In this document: positions 4,441 to 6,954 of the stretch, piece after piece
Numbering within the stretch: position 1 is the first letter of the stretch
Layout: each line of letters opens with the position of its first letter
Assembly: GCA_903872005.1 (NCBI GenBank)
Contig: CAIQJD010000894.1
Location: 1-6,954 of the forward strand
Direction of reading: 5' to 3'
Length of the DNA stretch: 6,954 nucleotides
Origin: an uncultured bacterium
Lineage (GTDB): Bacteria; Chloroflexota; Anaerolineae; JACIWP01
The notes under the pieces: model-generated
The model's input: the letters and a program-made list of their open reading frames with translations, nothing else
The model's database searches: none
What the model was told of the DNA's origin: nothing
Position numbers and translations under genes: made by a program

Positions 4441-6954
4441 TCAGGGTGACATCTGCGCGCGCAGAGCCGTCTGGGCGCGAGCGAACGCCGCGCCCAATTG
4501 ACGCATCTTCTCGGCCGCGCCGGCCAGCGCCTTGTTGCGCCCCATGATTTCCAGGTCGGTACACAACGCCGCGACGGCCGATGCTCCCATCATGCGACTG
4601 CTGGATTTGAGTGAATGGGCGTTGATCGTCAGGGATTTGGCGTCATGGTCGGCAATGGCCTTCTCGATGAGGGCCAGAATATTGGGCGACTCTGCCAGAT
4701 AGAGGTCAATTAGCTCCGTCAGCGTCGCGACGTCGCCGTCGCAAACATTCTTCAGGGTCTCATCCAGGGCTTCCTTGTCGAACGCCGGCAACTCCTCCTC
4801 AAGGTTGCCCGGCGCCGGCGTGGCGGGGGCGGGAGTCGCCATCTCTGCGCCGATGGCCTTGAGCAGGGCGCGCGCCAGCTCGTGAATTTGCACCGGCTTG
4901 GCAACGTAGTCATCCATGCCGGCAGCCAGGCACTGCTCGCGATCCCCTTGCATGGCGTGCGCGGTCATGGCGATAATATGTATATGTTGGCCCTTCGTCT
5001 CGCGTTGACGGATCTGGCGCGTCGCCTCCATCCCATCCATTTCGGGCATCTGCACGTCCATCAAGATCGTGTCGTAGGGCGCACGATCCAACGCTTGCAA
5101 GACTTCAGCGCCATTGGCGACGACATCGGCGCGATAGCCCAGACGCTCCAGCATGCGTAGCGCAACCTTCTGGTTCACCACATTGTCCTCGGCCAACAAG
5201 AGGCGCTGCGGCGCGTGTTCAAACAAGGAGGCATTCACTTGCGGCTCACTGAAGCGCCGGTTGTGCGCGACCGGCTGGCCGGCGAAGACGCTGATGATGG
5301 CGTCATACAGGATGGATGGTTTCACCGGTTTGGTCAGAGAGGTAACGAAGAGCGCCTGCTCGGCGTCGCCCAGGCGTTGGCGACCGAGCGAGGAGAGGAG
5401 CAGCATGGGAACGGGAGTTGGCGTATTGAGCCGGCGCATTTCTGTAGCCAGCATCAGGCCGTCCATCTCTGGCATCGCCATGTCCAGGATGGCAAGATCG
5501 AAGGTCGCGCCGGCGCCGAGTTGTTCCAGGGCCGCCGGACCGGAGGCGAACGCGCGCGCCGACATGCCCCAGCTCTGGATCTGGGCGCTGAGGATCTGGC
5601 GGTTGGTGGCGTTGTCGTCTACGATGAGGATGCGCTTGTCCTTGAGGGATTCGATGCTACTGAGCGCGACGCGCTGGGCCGACGAAGCGGCCCGGGCGAG
5701 GATCGTGAAGGTGAAGGTTGAGCCTTTGCCCGGCGCACTTTCCACCCAGATGCGCCCGCCCATCATCTCGCTCAGGCGCTTGGAAATGACGAGGCCCAGG
5801 CCCGTGCCGCCGAACTGGCGTGTGGTGGATGCATCCACCTGGCTAAAGGATTGGAAGAGCCGGCCCATCTTGTCGGCCGGGATGCCGATGCCGGTATCAT
5901 GCACGGCAAAGCTCAATTCGTACTGGTCGTCTTGCACTCGCCGGCCGTCCACACGCACCAAGATTTCGCCGTGCTGGGTGAATTTCACGGCATTGCCCAA
6001 GAGATTGACCAAAATCTGACGCAAACGCGTGGTGTCTCCCACGAAGGTGATCGGCAGGCTGTCGCTAATGGTATAGAGCAGATCGAGGCCCTTCTCGCTG
6101 GCGCGAGGCGCCAACAGGTCCAGCGCGTCTTCGACGCATTGGGTCAAGTCAAAGGGCTGTTGCTCCAACTCCAGCCGGCCGGCCTCGATCTTGCTGAAGT
6201 CCAGAATGTCGTTGATGATAGTGAGCAAGGCGTCGCCGCTGCCGCGGATGGTCTGGACGTAGTCGCGTTGTTCGGCGTTGAGGGGCGTGTCCAGCAGCAG
6301 GCCGGTCATGCCAATGACGGCGTTGAGCGGCGTGCGAATTTCGTGGCTCATGCTGGCGAGGAACTCGCTCTTGGCGCGATTGGCCGATTGCGCTTCATCT
6401 CTGGAACGGCGCAGCTCATCTCTGGCGAGGATGTCATGGGTGATGTCCGCGAAGGACAGGACGGCGGCAAAGGGGGCGCTCTCGCCGGGGCGCTGCAGGG
6501 GCTGCGCGTTGATTTGCAGCCAGAGCCGTGCGCCATCTACGCCGACTACGCCGAGGACGACATTGGCGACCGGCCGGCCGGCGCGCAGCGCGATCAACAC
6601 GGGCACTTCCTCGGCTTTGAAGGGCGTGCCGTCTTCATGGATCGCGCCCCAGAGGGTGTCCAGGCCGCGATATTGCTGCAACGTTTCGGCGGAAAGCCCC
6701 AGAATGCGCTCGGCCATGGGGTTGCTGTTTTGGATGGCGCCGTCTTGACCGACCACCAAGACGCCTTCCTGAAGCGCTTCGACCACGGAACGATAGCGCA
6801 GCTCATTCTCATTGATCGTGCATTCTGCCTGACGCAGCGCGGTCATGTCGAGCATGATGCCTTGCAGGAGGGCGGGGTGGCCCTGGTCATCGAACATGGT
6901 GGTGGCTTCGTCGTGAAACCAGCGCAGGCTGCCATCTTTGGCGATCATCCGGTA
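4441..6954 (-). CDS. Hybrid sensor histidine kinase (PAS-PAS-HisKA-HATPase-REC-REC-HPt), N-terminus outside window
   Basis: A BarA/TodS-like phosphorelay kinase; the frame runs off the right edge, so 5' sequence is missing. Numbered from the Met codon at 6948 (internal, preceded by Tyr-Arg typical of a PAS end): the tail of one PAS/PAC unit (1-42); a full PAS (about 51-170); a HisKA helix with SHEIRTPLN and phospho-acceptor His202; HATPase with N box [10 protein letters not shown] (315-324), DTGIGI (351-356), FQSFSQ (365-370) and GGTGLGL (380-386); REC1 with Asp444-Asp445, phospho-acceptor Asp489 ([10 protein letters not shown]) and Lys540; REC2 with Glu587-Asp588, Asp631 ([10 protein letters not shown]), Thr662 and Lys684; an Ala/Pro-rich linker (704-714); and an HPt domain with His778 in [10 protein letters not shown]. 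All relay residues are intact, so phosphate could pass His-Asp-His to a separate regulator, which is not in the window. No membrane segment is visible in this part. The signal sensed is unknown. Confidence 0.95.
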   Translation of the reverse strand, partial: YRMIAKDGSLRWFHDEATTMFDDQGHPALLQGIMLDMTALRQAECTINENELRYRSVVEALQEGVLVVGQDGAIQNSNPMAERILGLSAETLQQYRGLDTLWGAIHEDGTPFKAEEVPVLIALRAGRPVANVVLGVVGVDGARLWLQINAQPLQRPGESAPFAAVLSFADITHDILARDELRRSRDEAQSANRAKSEFLASMSHEIRTPLNAVIGMTGLLLDTPLNAEQRDYVQTIRGSGDALLTIINDILDFSKIEAGRLELEQQPFDLTQCVEDALDLLAPRASEKGLDLLYTISDSLPITFVGDTTRLRQILVNLLGNAVKFTQHGEILVRVDGRRVQDDQYELSFAVHDTGIGIPADKMGRLFQSFSQVDASTTRQFGGTGLGLVISKRLSEMMGGRIWVESAPGKGSTFTFTILARAASSAQRVALSSIESLKDKRILIVDDNATNRQILSAQIQSWGMSARAFASGPAALEQLGAGATFDLAILDMAMPEMDGLMLATEMRRLNTPTPVPMLLLSSLGRQRLGDAEQALFVTSLTKPVKPSILYDAIISVFAGQPVAHNRRFSEPQVNASLFEHAPQRLLLAEDNVVNQKVALRMLERLGYRADVVANGAEVLQALDRAPYDTILMDVQMPEMDGMEATRQIRQRETKGQHIHIIAMTAHAMQGDREQCLAAGMDDYVAKPVQIHELARALLKAIGAEMATPAPATPAPGNLEEELPAFDKEALDETLKNVCDGDVATLTELIDLYLAESPNILALIEKAIADHDAKSLTINAHSLKSSSRMMGASAVAALCTDLEIMGRNKALAGAAEKMRQLGAAFARAQTALRAQMSP

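Noticed and set aside
5153..6019. A 288-codon open frame on the + strand opposite the kinase
   Set aside because: It is wholly antisense to the conserved HATPase and receiver domains, its product is low-complexity in Arg/Ser, and no family motif or ribosome site is visible. GC-rich DNA commonly produces such open antisense frames.

Overview
The window is GC-rich bacterial chromosome (roughly 60% GC by eye) and is densely coding. It holds seven genes: three complete and one partial on the + strand in the left 2.7 kb, then two complete and one partial on the - strand to the right edge. I see no mobile element, CRISPR array, tRNA or rRNA. A multidomain hybrid histidine kinase, toastrack/LiaF-like and PspC membrane proteins, and a strong excess of the palindrome GCCGGC suggest an environmental high-GC lineage. 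Chloroflexota is my best guess, at low confidence, because no phylogenetic marker is present.

Left block (+ strand, 1-2711): the 3' end of a YgiD/DODA-type extradiol dioxygenase; a class I SAM methyltransferase whose motifs resemble the TylM1/DesVI aminosugar N-methyltransferases; a LiaF-like protein with two membrane segments and a beta-rich tail, whose ATG overlaps the previous stop codon (ATGA); and, after 81 bases, a second UbiE/Methyltransf_11-type methyltransferase. Spacing and strand fit one transcript, but the products do not add up to a pathway I can name.

Right block (- strand, read from right to left): the kinase (PAS-PAS-HisKA-HATPase-REC-REC-HPt, with its N-terminus beyond the right edge), a hairpin just after its stop, a 62-residue PspC-domain membrane protein, a strong 12-bp hairpin, a good sigma-70-type promoter with a tandem octamer at its -35 region, and an MFS transporter. 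The transporter gene converges on the second methyltransferase with only 17 bases between the stop codons.

No intergenic gap reaches 300 bases. The largest is 111 bases, between the transporter and the PspC gene, and it holds the promoter, the tandem repeat and the hairpin described below. I looked for an undescribed multi-gene system and did not find convincing evidence of one. The points most worth a second look are the GCCGGC excess, the transporter's promoter region, and the methyltransferase/LiaF-like coupled pair.
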